DNA from: Oreocharis arfaki
Taxonomy: Eukaryota > Chordata > Aves > Passeriformes > Paramythiidae
Length of the DNA stretch: 64,000 bases
Direction of reading: 5' to 3'
Assembly (NCBI GenBank): GCA_013398015.1
Contig: VZRR01010238.1
Location: 578,935-642,934, forward strand
Position numbers and translations under genes: made by a program. The notes under the pieces were generated by a model, which saw nothing but the letters and a program-made list of their open reading frames with translations, was not told the origin of the DNA and made no database searches. Positions 12,079 to 24,388 of this stretch are shown here, in pieces. The first letter of the stretch is position 1. Each line of letters begins with the position of its first letter.

Positions 12079-15000
12079 GGAAGTCCTTCTGAAGGCAGGA
12101 TTCCTGGCAGAGCTCTTGCATCTCCTGAAGTGCTTGGTGCATTGATCTGAAAGTACCTTGTCAGTATTAGTACATAGCTGGAGTAAAAAGAGCGGGAAGC
12201 AGAGATTTCCTTGAAATACATTATTTCCTTCTTTGGTTGGTTGAACCCAATGTCCATAAAGCTACAGCTTTTTAAAATCTTACTCTGTGAACTTTTTGTG
12301 TATTTAACATACTTAGCTTGAATGCACTTAGAGATTGAGTGGTTATAACAGCTAACCAGTGTTTATTGTAAAAGTATCACTGTCTGACTTTGAGTTTCTC
12401 ACAGTACTAGTATTTTTTAATACCTGGAAGAAGTATTTTTTGAGGATTTCCTCCATAATATTGGTTAGGGCAAAACAATTGGGAAAATATACAGCTTCAT
12501 TCATCATTCTTTTCTCATTCCTGTTTTTGTTTTTTATAAGTAAAATGGTTGTCTTGCTACCATATTATTTATAAATATGACACTAATGGGGGGAGAATTG
12601 CTTATAGACATGTAAAGTTCTGTATTTGGCAAATACACTTTACATAGGATCCCTTTTTCAGCAAACTTGGCTAGATCTTTATGTACAAATACTTCCTCCT
12701 CAGACGGTAGTTAACAAATGTTAATTGTTTTCAAATTAAGAAAAGGCTATAAATTTTTTGGGTCACATCAGATAATATAGTTTTGGGGCTTTTTCGTATG
12801 TGAGGTTTTTCCTCAAGATGAAGTGTGGGAAATTGGAGACAACTTCTAGAGCACAGACCCTCTAGACAGCTGTAATATCCATTTCTATGTGTGCTGTGAG
12901 GATGGCGTTGATTAATTTTTTGCTTATTTAAGATGATCAAAAAATTTTGAACCTAATTTTGAAGAATTAAAAGAGAAAGTGGAATTTTTTAAAGTTTGGA
13001 AACAATGTGATTAACACTGTACAGCATATTCTTTTGTTTGGACTGGGACTTCCATGTGTAAGTATTTCTTTTTTACTGAAGGAGCCTCTAGATCAGATGA
13101 GTTCTGAAGTTATCCATACAGCTTGCTCCATCCTTTACATCTGTTTATGTAACGTAGCCTTTAGCTCTATCACTTTCTCTGAAATAGATAGAAGTGCGAA
13201 TTAAGCAAACATTTAAGTCTTCTTTTTTGTTCTTCCAAGTGAAATTAAGGAAGAATGAAATGAGTACTTTATGTATACTTGAAAAGAACTTTCTGCCTGC
13301 TGCAGCAAATGTGTGCATGTGCCATACTAGTGATCTTTAGCTTGGGTTTTGTTGTTCAGCCTCTGCCTGCCCTTGCCCGTTTCTCAGAGCAGGAAAGCAG
13401 CATAGCTCCAGGTTGGCTTGGCCTTGGGAAGCATTGCCAAGCTGCTGCTCTAAGCAGTTCAGACAGGACTTGTTACTTACAGTTTCTATATGCGTTGGCC
13501 TAACCTGCACAGACAAGTTGTGGTGTAAGTGGCCTTGGCACGGGGACAAGATCCTGTACCAAGGAGAGGTCAGTATTGATTACCAGGAGAGTATGAACCA
13601 AGGGAGTCAGATTCTGCAAGGTCTCTGCTTGTCATTGTTTTCCCCTTTTAAGCAAATTTAGCGCTGCCTCAGCGGACGTGTGTCCTAAAGCTCTCCAGCT
13701 ATCCTTGGGAATGAACTTAGCATTAATAACCACAAGTGTCCTCTGACTGTTGTGCCAGTTGGTCTCAAGTCACGTTCGGGAATAAAAGGTCTTTCACAGC
13801 TCCAACAAATGTTCTATTTATGTGTCCTTTTAGCCTTTGAGTCAGTACCGATTGAGTAGGCACTGTTTTTGGGATTGTGGCAGTAGGGTCACTGACATAC
13901 ATTGAGATAAGCTCATTGTGTTCTGAATATGTAAGTGTGTATAAATACTGGCCTGATTTTGTCAGCCTCAACAAAGATAGCATTTTAAATGAGTTTAGCG
14001 TGAGAAGTTAGGTATTTATCTTTTTAAATTTTAATTCTGAAATCATTTTGTACTTGTATGACTAATCTTTAAGTGAAAGGCACAGATAATTTAATTCATG
14101 TAATGAGCTTCCATATTGAGATATTAAATGCTTTTCAATATTCTCTAGTTTTATAATCTATGCTATTGTTTTATTGGATCTGTTAAATTACAGGAATGTG
14201 GAATACTAAGTAATGAACAAAATACAAAATTCTCAAAACGTGGTTTTTTTTTTTGTCTGAATGACTTTTAATTCATATCTAAAAATGCACTAGGAATAGC
14301 AAAGTCCTACGAAATATTATTACTCACTTTCTACTTAGTGCTGTTATTTTTGTAAAATTGTAAAATTCTGTATAAAGTTAAAGCAGGCTTTTTATCTGCA
14401 TTAAAAGCTTTTGTCAAGATTGTATCATTGCGTAGTGAAGAAAAGATAATCTTGAGTTTTAAAGGACATAGCAAAGAGGCTAAAATTTCTGTTCCTGTTT
14501 TGCTACATTGTTGAGGAACTGCCTTTCTTTTTCTGTTTTCTATTTTCTGGTTTCCTCAGCTGTAAAATGGGGGCTAGTGTTTACACTGTAGAACAGACAA
14601 GAAGTGTTTTTGAACTTGCTCAGTTCATGTAGATGGTAGTCTTGGAATGGGTTAATGTCAATAACCTCATATGACCTAAGCAGAGTTAAAGTAGCTTGCA
14701 CTGTTTTCAGTGTCAATATTCACTCTCTCCTTCCGTATTTAGTTTGATCTCTCTGCTTGTTTAATTTAATCTTTTACTTATCTTGATCAGCTTTTTCTTC
14801 TTCAATTCAGTTCTTGCTGTATCTGCTATACAGCTTCTTAAATGTAAGTCTGTTATTTAAAAAACGTGGAAATGCAAATTTCAGTCTGGGGCTCATATGA
14901 GCATTGTAGAAACTGTTTCAGCACACCTTCACAGATTTCGTATGTGTCTCATTTCTTCAAATTTTATTTGAATCTTATCCAAATAAGAAAACACAGATAA

Positions 15001-18000
15001 GTACATTTTCCTAAATTTCTTCAAGGAAGAAAATTTCTAGTCTAAAAAGGTTTCCTGATACATAAACAGAAGACAACCCTGTCCATAGCTATCCTTTGTA
15101 TTTAACGGATTAAATTCACTTTGACAGCTGGATATATGTACCAGTGTCTAGCCTATGGCCATGATCTAATAATCATGGATATGGTAACAAGTAGTCTGAA
15201 AAGATTCAGTAATCAAGTGGGTTTTCTGACAAAACCTACTCTGACTGAAAAAAGACATGAGGCTATGTTAAATGTGTCTGCATTTGCTGCAGTATCTGTT
15301 CTCTGAGTATTTAAAAAATATCCTTTGGGTTTTTGTAGACAGAACCTATGCTCTAACAGTAATGGAAAAGCTAATTGTGCTACAATGGAGTGTGTCTTAA
15401 AGTTAGCAAACAAATGTGATTTAACCTAATGATCATGAAAAACTTAGTTTCAAACAAACAATTTTTACTTCCCCTGAAGTGCTTTTTAACTTGTTTGTTT
15501 TTTCTGTCATAAAAATAGTTGTATATCATTAAATGGAGCTTTTTGTGAAATAGATAATTTTTATATCGTAATTCTGGTATGTGAGGGGAAGTTTAAGAAG
15601 TACGGATGAGTAAATACATGTCAAAGGGGAAGTCTTCAAGCATTACAGATATTTTGAGAACAAATACTTCGCATATTAAGAACATGCTTTGGTCTCAGTT
15701 CCATTCGATTAATGAAATCTGTTTTGGTAGTAACTATTATTAAGGGAAAAACGGTGTCTTGGCCCTCAAACAATTCTTTGAAACTCAAGATTCAACTACT
15801 GTGTTTTGCCAAACTAGCCTGTTGTGACTCTTGTTTTATGTTTGGTTCTAGCTTTTGGGGGAAAAAAAAGCTGCTGTAAACCTCATGGAAATGAACCGGC
15901 TTGTGATAAAAACAAGTGATCCAAACACTGTAGCTTTGTTATCTCTTCTTTTATTTTAAATGGAATTTCTGATACAGCTAGTGGGAACAGTATTTTAGAA
16001 AACACTGAAAGGAGAGAGAGTGCAAATGAATTTAAGGAATTAAACATTTCTTTAGGAGGGTGAACTAACTGTTGGCCCCAATTTATAGATTACATTTTGG
16101 CAGCTTCTGAATGTGATCCTTATTTTGAGTTTTTTCAGTTTTGGGGGTGATTTTGTTTGTTTTTTGGTTTTTGGGTTTTTTTGAAATTCATGTCTAGTTT
16201 ACCATCTCCCTGTAATTCAAGAGATTTGAGGTACTTATTTTTAAGCTTCACAGCAGCTTTAAGGAGAAATAGGATATTTACACTGAAGCAAGTATTTAGG
16301 GAGACACAGAAAGCTGGGGAAATCAGGAAGCAGAGGTATTTTCCAGGGAATCCCATACAATTATCTGGTTGAAACTGCTAGTGTGGGAAGGCTATTTGCT
16401 TTGTGACTAATGTGCAAGAAACTTCGGAGATTCTTACTTTTTCATTTCTTGTTAATGTGCAAAATAGGCATTTGATCCTTGACTGTTTTATTATAGATAG
16501 GTGTCTTCTCCAACTTGTTTTTGAAGAATTAATGTCTTTAAGTGGTATTGAAATGGAATTTGAAAGCAACTTTCATGTTTATTTTGGTATGATTGTGTTA
16601 TCCAAAAACTTAAAACAAATCTTAAGAGCATCAGCATTTGTAAAGAGGAGTGTTCACCTTTGAAGCTGGGAAATAAAGAACTACTGTGCTCTCGGGTGCT
16701 TCATGCAGATGGCCACGTCCACTCCCATGTGATTACTAACACTACCAGATTTTGGTACTGGTTAAGGTAGTTGAGGATGTCTTTCTTCTGGACTTGATGT
16801 GAGTACTACTTAATTTCTGAATTAATTATTTTTTAATACAAACTTAGTTTTCATTTCCAAGGCAAAAATAAAGAGGAGGTGTTAAAGAACTACTGAGTTT
16901 TATAGCAGTTTGTTAGTGGTGCTGTTTCTGCTAGTAAGTATTAATGGCATCAATAAAACTTTGCTAATGTAATTGCTATTGGGTAGCGAGAACAGTAAAC
17001 TTGTTTTGCCTGGAGTAGATTTGAATTTGGATGTTCAGCTGCAGTTTATTAATTTTTGAATTTTATTTGGTCATTTGCATTATCCTATGCTTGGTTTCAT
17101 CCATGTGGCTAACACAGTTAACTGCTTCTAGGTGTGTGTGATTCCTCCAGGCATTTGTACAGTATGAACCAAAGGAATGCCAGTCCTGAATGCTGTATTC
17201 TGTGTTGTGTTTTCCATTTAGGCTAACATCTGTTGATGGACAAAATGCCCAGGGACAATTCAGTAACTTTCTCTTTCATTACTGTTCCTGGTGGTGTGAT
17301 TTTAATTTTTTTTATTATGGAGATGTCTTGAACAAGAAAAGAAGTGTGTGGACATAAATATTAAGAATAGTGACTGTGTTCTGGAGTACAGTTTGATTCA
17401 CCTTTACTGTAAGGATATTCTTCAAGAATGCCTCAAGATGGTCCTAATCACCTTTGAGCAGTTTTAAATATTTTTCCTTTTAAAAATCACTTGTATTAAA
17501 GTTTCTTCTCAGACACGTATTTCTGGAAATGTACAACTGAAAATGTAAGTGGGAGGCACAGCAGTGTCTGCAATCACCCCTGAACCAGTGATAGATTTAG
17601 TGTTTTGAGACTTTGCATTCCCATGGGGCTGGGGATAGGCTTTTGAGTTGTTTTTAGCCTGCTTTTTCCTCTGAAACTTCATGTTGGATTAAATTTGAAT
17701 GCAGACAGATTTAAAAAAAGAAAGATAACTTTTGTTTCCAGTCCTTTTGGAAATGATCTTTGAAATATACAATATGTAGAACTAAGTGGCATGCATCCAG
17801 AATTATACTATTGAGAATTATATTATTGTTTCTTCATAGGAAGTTTGTTGAACTTTTCAGATAAAGTTTAGGACTACAGGGAAGGACTTAATTTCTCAGC
17901 AGACTGATAACTTCTTTGGAAATACAGGCCACCATTATGATGAAATAGAAATTTGGTATCTGTACCTCTTGTGTGAACCTTATGCCTTTGTTGGTTTCCT

Positions 18001-18117
18001 CTATGCGTTTTCTGTTTTCCTTTAAAAAAAGCAAAAGTAACAACCAAGTTAATGTAAAGCATGCTTACATGTGTGAAATTCCATGTTGTGTTCTGTAGCA
18101 GCAGTAGTAATGAACAA

Positions 18118-18248
18118 ATTAGAAGTGGAACATGGTGCTAATAACGCCAATAATGCAGGTTTGATCCTCATACAAGTCGGTAACTTAAGGTTTGAACTTG
18201 ATGATCCTTTTGGGTCCCTTCCAACTCAGAATATTCTGTGATTCTGTG
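18118..18248 (+). mobile_element. tRNA-Ile-derived SINE with CR1-type tail (TguSINE1-like), decayed
   Basis: The 5' part contains TGGTGCTAATAACGCCAA, the anticodon-arm region of tRNA-Ile (anticodon AAT), followed by GCAGGTTTGATCCTC, a mutated T-arm/B-box (tRNA form GGTTCGATCCCC). After about 25 bases comes GAACTTGATGATCC, then GGTCCCTTCCAACTCAG and a terminus of ATTCTGTG octamers (18233-18248). That is the 3' end of CR1 LINEs, which CR1 reverse transcriptase recognises. A tRNA-Ile head joined to a CR1 tail is the published layout of TguSINE1 from zebra finch. The 5' tRNA half is badly diverged, so the exact start is uncertain. The copy is not active. It is the best clue to the host lineage. 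Confidence 0.75.
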
Positions 18249-20390
18249 GAAAAGCAAAAGAATTATCTGCTGTCCTGCTTCTGTCACCACTGGAATATCT
18301 GGCTATCTTTTTGAATTCTTTGTTATTTATTACTTTTTTCTCTGACCTTAAGGAATTGATGGAGTATGTCCAGTTAGTACTTTCTTTGTTAGTTTTCCCA
18401 GATTTTAGATAGTTTGCTTTTCTCTCAGTTCAGTTAAAGATGTAGCTTTCAATCAGTGAACATGTCGGTGGTATATTACCTGTGTTGTAAGTCAAGCACT
18501 CGTAAACCTGGTTTAGTTGGGGGAGTTAATTTGAATCCTGGATGGACTGCAGAGGTAGTAGTGATTTTGTAAAGTTCCTGCAAGACTAAGTAGTTCGTAT
18601 GTTATGTAATAAAGTAGTGTCGTTACCTTTATTCTGACAGCATTTTGCTATTGAAATGTAGTTTGGATGCTGGCTTAATTATGTTCTATTGAAACCACTT
18701 GCATGCTGGTAGTTTTTACTCTTCACTTTATATATAAATTCACATGGTCGCAGACGTTTTGGGACTATTGTTTTGAATTGTAGTTATCTCTGTGCTGTAA
18801 CTTTTTCCTTTCAGGATTTGTGTAAAGGGTGTCAGTGAACAGAAGTTATTGGCATAATGGCTCCAATTGTGCAAATAAATCTTCTCTTGCTGTCCCACAG
18901 TGAACAAGCCTTTGCTTAAGTGGCCTGTCTGGTTTTCTTCCTGCCTGTGAGTGATAGGAGTCAAGCTGGCTGGGAGCCATTTGTGCGTACAGCCAGCACT
19001 GCACATGTGGTGGGGTTTGGTTGTGGTTTATGTTCTGCAGTGAAATTCGTTCTGTGCTTACTGCCAGCCTGTGCTGGGGAGCAGAAAGAGAAAGGGTTTG
19101 TTTGTCTGGAGGGAAAGAGCTCAACCAGGATGCTAAGGTTTTCTGGGGTGAGGAAAGTTAGGTTCAGAAACTGTTATCTGCCTGTCCATAACACTGTTGT
19201 AACGGCTTGGGGCAATGCCAGCCGTTTGGAAGTTGTCTCTGACCTTTTGTGTTTGTTAAGTAGTCATTCACTCTTTTACAAGATTATTTGTAGGGAAGTA
19301 GAAGTCCAAAACAGGTGTGCATTCATAGCCTGTAAATTTCTCTTGGTTTTTGGATGTGAATGTGACCTGATACTCGAAGTGCCTTGCAGAGGAGAGAGCT
19401 GGCTCTGGGCTCAAAGTATACTCTTCTCAATATGCCTCTAACTTACTGCTTCAGGCTGGAGCTCTGTTTTAATATGACTGTTCAAGTATTTCTGTGCTGG
19501 ATATGACACATTTTGGCCTTTTTGTATTTGGCTTTTCTAATTTGACATTATCTTTGGGGATTTTGATGACTTGTCTTAGCACTTTCCTCTTGTTCTCCTT
19601 AGTATTAGAGAAAGTAGCCCTAAGAAGGGCTGTATACTCATTTGCTTCAGATAAAATTTGATGCTATTGCACGTAGTTAAAAAATATCTCCTGTAATATG
19701 TGTCTGGAGCTGAGAATGGGTAGCTATTGAAGTAAATGTCATGGTAACACAGGGTGCTCTGCAGTGAAGGAAGTGCCTTGCTAAGTGTAGATATTGAGAA
19801 GCAGCAGCTTGCTGAATGTGCCTCCATCTCCGTGAACGTGAATTCCCTTTCCTGTTGCCAGTGCTGATGGTGGAGGTACTTACAGGTGGTCAGTTGCTTC
19901 ATATTATTAAAAAGCAACAGCAACAACCCCTCTTTTTTTCTTACACATCTTCTGATTCAGCTGGATATATCAGGATGTCTGTTATTAAATCTGTACTTTT
20001 TAGGAGTGGCAAATTGATTAAGAAGTTTGTCCTTTGGTTTTATATTGTGGCTTGTAACCAAGTTGGTTTTTAAGGAAAAAATATCCTCTCTCAGAAAGGA
20101 GCTCTACTTAAAACTCTCTTTTTATTATGAGAATTATTAGAAATAGACACGTCTGTAGGCTTATAATCTACTCAAAGGCTTGCGTGTACTTTGATTCAAA
20201 TTAAAAGAATTAATTTTTTTTTTCAGAATTGAGTTTTCCTTATAGCAAACAGAAAAAAACTTCTAGGTACTTTAGTTAACAGAAGGGATTTTGTTTTAAA
20301 AATTATTTTTAGTAAATGATGGCAAGAATGGGTGACTGGCTTGTGTAAGAGTATCCTTATTTTAGTTCTTCCTCCTCAGCACACTCTATG

Positions 20391-20408
20391 CATTGTGCAT
20401 GCACAATG
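20391..20408. repeat. perfect 18-bp palindrome
   Basis: CATTGTGCATGCACAATG reads identically on both strands. It could be a dimeric protein site (the outer CATTGT half resembles a SOX-type core) or chance. No surrounding element was recognised. Confidence 0.7.
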
Positions 20409-23226
20409 AGCTCCTGGTAACTCTTAGAAATAAAATGGAATTTATCTGTGTGTCTGCGGTTTGAGATGTCATTTACAGAAATAAAGAGCTTGACTTAAGT
20501 GAGGTTGTGATTGGACAGACAACCAGGTATGAAGTCAAAGGATGCTGACTTCTGTGTTTTATATTTCAAAATTTTTTTCCCCTTATCCTGGGAAAGGCTC
20601 ATGCTGGCATACTAAGAGATGTGGTTTATTGAATGCTGAAGTACCATTGTACAATTATTTTAATGTAAACTTAGTTACTGGATCTAGTAAGGGTGATAAG
20701 GTAAGTAGGATGTTGGTAAAACAGTTTATATGCTGTTTATCATGGCTGTTGACCAATCTATTTAGGCAAATTTCTGTCATTACTAGTCTAGGACTGTAGG
20801 AGTGTTTTCTGAAGGCATACAGATGATACAAGAATAGCTGTGACTGTGTAGTGGACATGGGGTTAAGCATGCTCAAAACTGCAATGGTGAGGAAACAAAA
20901 CCAACTTTGCCTGATGCTATTTGATTCACTGTAGTACTTATTTCTGTGTACTGATTGAGGGCAGGTGTGATTGGAGTGCAGGGATGTTGAGTTTTGATTT
21001 CCTACCTATTTTTACCTAAGTAATTAATGGTTACAGTTCTTGATACTTATTTAGTCTGCCAGATTGCTTTTCCCACAGAAGATCATAATATCCCTTTTTC
21101 TCTGCATTTGAAAAAGAATCTGTTGTGTACTGAGTTAAATGTACATACATTTTTACTGATTTCTTTAAGGGTGTTGGACATGTGGTTAAATTTTCCAACC
21201 ATGTGCCATTACACTGTTAATATACTGTTATTTTGAGAAGTGAGATTTGCAGGAAGGAATAATATACTAGGTAAACTCAGTATTATCTGCCTTATAACTG
21301 TTACATGAATCAGAAACTAGAACACTATTACCCTTAAACTGGCCACTAGAACACGGCTGCTTTATAACCAGCGTAAATTTTTTAACTACATCAAAAATAC
21401 ACATTTCTGTTGGTGTTTTAGGTACTAAGCTTTGTCACAATACCCTCATTATGAGCTTAGGTTGGTCTTCTGGCTTGTATGTAGTCATCAGGCTTTACAT
21501 TTCATTTATAGAAAATGCTTATGAGCACCTTTTAATGTACTGTAATCTTATTAAGCCAAGTTGCTGATGTTTTGCATTTAGGTTTGTGCTTTGAATCCCT
21601 TCATGCTGAAGGATACAGTTGATCGTAAATACAGCCTTGACTATTCCCGATTTAGAAAAAAAATAGCTTTATAAGTAGTTTGGATGTATACTGGTATTAC
21701 ATTTGTCTGTGTACTAAAAAAAGTAGTAGCAGCTCTGCTTTGTTATTGCAGTTCTTTAGCATTTGGTACTAAATCCTATTTACTTCGGAGTCAAATATTT
21801 TGGGAAATGTTTCATTTTCATCTAAAAATGTTTTAAGCGTGATATCAATGTGTGTTCTTCAGAGGTGCAAACAAAGTAGCTTAGTGATTCCCATCAGAAT
21901 GCTTTTCACTTAAATCCCTGAGACTTCTCTGTAAATCCTTAACAGTTCTTGACATTGCCACCTCAAGGCACAGAGCCAGCATGTGCAGTCTCAAGGGAGC
22001 AGACCCCAGTTCGAATCCCAGACTGCTCGCTCCAGGAGGCATTTGGCTCGAATCCTTAGGGGAAGGTTGACCTTCTCTTCCTCAAAGAAGTGGCACCTGC
22101 TGGCTAACCAGGGAATTTGGAAGAGGGTGCTTTGGTCTTGGTAGGCTGTGAGACAAAACTTGGGCCAGGGCTAAAGAAGTACTTGGCTTGAGGAATGGAT
22201 GGATAGAAAACAAAGAGAAATTAAGATTCTTGTGAGAGAAGCTCAGTTTTGATCTGTATCTAATGCTCTTTATTCAGGTCTTTGCACTCACTCATAGTAT
22301 GATTTTCCTTGGTGTTCCCTGTTTCTCAGTTATTTGGATTGTGCTACAAAATGTTTGAACTGCTTGTGTGCAGAAGTAGTGCCTCAAATAGGTGGTGTTA
22401 ATTAAAACAAAACAATGTCTACTTGATTTCAAAATAAATAGTTAGGTTCTTATAGACCAGCCTAATGCTGAGGGATCTCAACAATCCTCCAAGTTCCTAA
22501 TTTTTAGTTTGGTAGAATGACAATGGACCAAGGAGAAACTCTGTTTTCTATTTGCAAGGTCAGTACGTAAAATGTTTTTCACAGCTTTTTAATCTCATTT
22601 TGTAGTTTTATGGTCTGTGTATTTAATGAAAAGTAATGTATTTGGTAGGGAGCAATGAGATTTCGTGCTGTTATTTCCAGAAGATGGCTAATACAATACA
22701 AACTCTATGTTTGTCTTTTTTGTTAGATTTACGTAGACTTAATCACAGTAATTGTGCAGTTTTGAGCTGAGAGTTAAATGCACAAAATTTTGTTTAAGCA
22801 GAGCTTTTTTCCCTTCGTCCCTTCACAAAAAAAACTCTACCAAAAAACCAACAAAAAAACTCCCAAAATTTACGTCTTCAGATGCAAGAAAATGGGTGGT
22901 GTTGAGGGGAAAAGAAATATAATTTGTATTATATGTAGGTCCAAATCAGTGGGTTTTTAAAAATAAGCTATTGAGTTATTGAGTGTTAAATTCTAGACTG
23001 CGTTTAGTAGGGTAAATTGCTTATAATTCTGGAAGCACTGATCCTGATAGGAAAGGGTGATAATTAGTTTCTAATATGGACAGAATTGCTGTTATTAGCT
23101 GTGCTCCACATGTTTGCTTCCCCTGTGGCATTCCTTGAGGTGCAGCAGATGGATGAACCAGGGGCAGAGGTAATGTGTGCCATGATCGGCTGCTGCTTTC
23201 CCCTGGGGATACTTCTAGAATGCTGA

Positions 23227-23274
23227 TCTTTTTCTTTTTTCTTTTTTTTTCCCTTCTTTCTCTTTTCTTTTTCA
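23227..23274 (+). repeat. polypyrimidine tract ending in TTCAG
   Basis: Nearly 50 consecutive C/T bases end in TTTTTCAG at 23275, resembling a very strong splice acceptor. No convincing donor follows within ordinary exon distance, so it is more likely a simple CT tract or a decoy acceptor. Confidence 0.6.
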
Positions 23275-23764
23275 GCAACTTTGCTGAGATGTATCAGAAT
23301 TAATTTATGGTATTACTCCTTTATAATCCATTAATCCAAGCATTTAATACCAATATGCTAATGTCTTAGAAAAGGGTGGGCTGTTTGTGTGCTGATATCT
23401 TAAATCTTACAAAGTCAATATCATGCTTAAATACTTTTCTCCATTCTGTGAGGTTGTGTCATTAATAGTCTGATGTTGCCTGATACTGTTATCTAATCTT
23501 TTGGAACATGGTCATGTTGAGCAATGGAGCCTGCTATTGAAAAGGATTGTCCTTTTCCTTTAAATCTAGCCAAGTAGTATCTGCTCTTGTTTTCTTTTCT
23601 TTTCTTTCTGTTCTTGATTAAAATGTAGGCAATAGGTTGTGTGTGGGCTTTTGTATTTGAGTTTTTTTAATATTATTTTATTTATTTTTAAAACCAGATC
23701 TATATGAGGTAGTAATGCAGATTGCCTTACCTTTTTGTCACCCAAAAAAAGTAGCCTTGCTTAG

Positions 23765-23920
23765 GTGAGCACAAGGAGTCTGCCTTTGCCACGCTGCAGC
23801 TGGGAAGAAGCCCTGCACTGGTGCAGCAGCTCCCCCCTGGTGGCACAGCTGCAGGTTTGGAGAGCCCGGGGAGCCCCGGCCTGCTGGGAGGGGGAAAGGA
23901 CAGGGAGCTGTGTGTGCGCA
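23765..23920. promoter_or_regulatory. GC-rich intronic patch with CTCF-like site and E-boxes
   Basis: A GC-rich island of about 150 bp stands out in AT-rich intron. It has CAGCTG E-boxes at 23797-23802 and 23846-23851, and CCCCCCTGGTGG at 23832-23843. The latter matches the reverse complement of the CTCF core at 11 of 12 positions. CAGCTG is a site type bound by E-protein dimers, so autoregulation is conceivable. Only the motifs are observed; function is inference. Confidence 0.3.
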
Positions 23921-24030
23921 TGTGTTGGTTATGAGGAAATACTTTCTTTGGTGCTTTTCTAATGTTTTCACTTTGTTTATACGTGTCTCTTCTTTTTCCT
24001 TGTCCTTTACTTGTTTACTCTCCCTCCCAG

Positions 24031-24114
24031 CCCGTTTCTCTCCCTGTTGGCACTTTGCTGGAATCCACAGGATTTTCAGAGAAATTAGTGATTTTAAACT
24101 GAGTGACTTTGAAG
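24031..24114 (+). other. weak candidate cassette exon, in frame
   Basis: A long pyrimidine stretch ending CTCCCTCCCAG (AG at 24029-24030) and a donor GAAG|GTGAGG (GT at 24115-24116) bracket 84 bp. Entered and left in phase 1, as the flanking TCF12 exons require, it is open. It would encode ARFSPCWHFAGIH and end KLSDFEG. An open frame of 28 codons is not improbable by chance, and the peptide resembles nothing known. Confidence 0.15.
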
Positions 24115-24340
24115 GTGAGGCTCCATGGCTAACTGCAAGTTTGCCACCAGGGACATGAAATTTGTTGAAACTCTCTGGCTCTTATTTTTGTGTATTTTTT
24201 GCTGTGTAATAGGAACAGAAAAATACCTTCCTCTGCATTTTAAAGAGGACATGTATATTTAAAAGATTTTTTAAAAAAATTTTATTGCTTTTTGTTTTTA
24301 TCCTGGAGTCTTGATCTGGAATGCCTAAAGGAAACTCCTG

Positions 24341-24388
24341 TAAATATATATATTTATACATGCTCGTGTATATATATGAATATATTTG
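24341..24388. repeat. AT dinucleotide-rich stretch
   Basis: Interrupted (TA)n blocks sit on either side of CATGCTCGTG. This is low-complexity sequence that could form a weak hairpin. Confidence 0.7.

Noticed and set aside
18920..19441. Longest open frame in the window, about 173 codons on the plus strand
   Set aside because: It starts at GTG, the first in-frame ATG is about 70 codons in, it resembles no protein family, and it lies deep in the TCF12 intron without exon signals.
20597..20700. Open block before a perfect GTAAGT donor at 20701
   Set aside because: The acceptor is poor (GGGAAAG after the pyrimidine run), and the block would leave in the wrong phase for exon 4.
21990..22060. Possible tRNA gene or tRNA SINE: AGTTCGAATCCC resembles an RNA polymerase III B-box, with TCGAATCC repeated 36 bases on
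   Set aside because: The bases around the loop do not form a T-stem and no acceptor stem or clear A-box is visible. At best it is a decayed fragment.
23276..23340. Exon after the 50-base pyrimidine tract and CAG
   Set aside because: There is no convincing donor nearby, and stop codons appear soon in the relevant frame.
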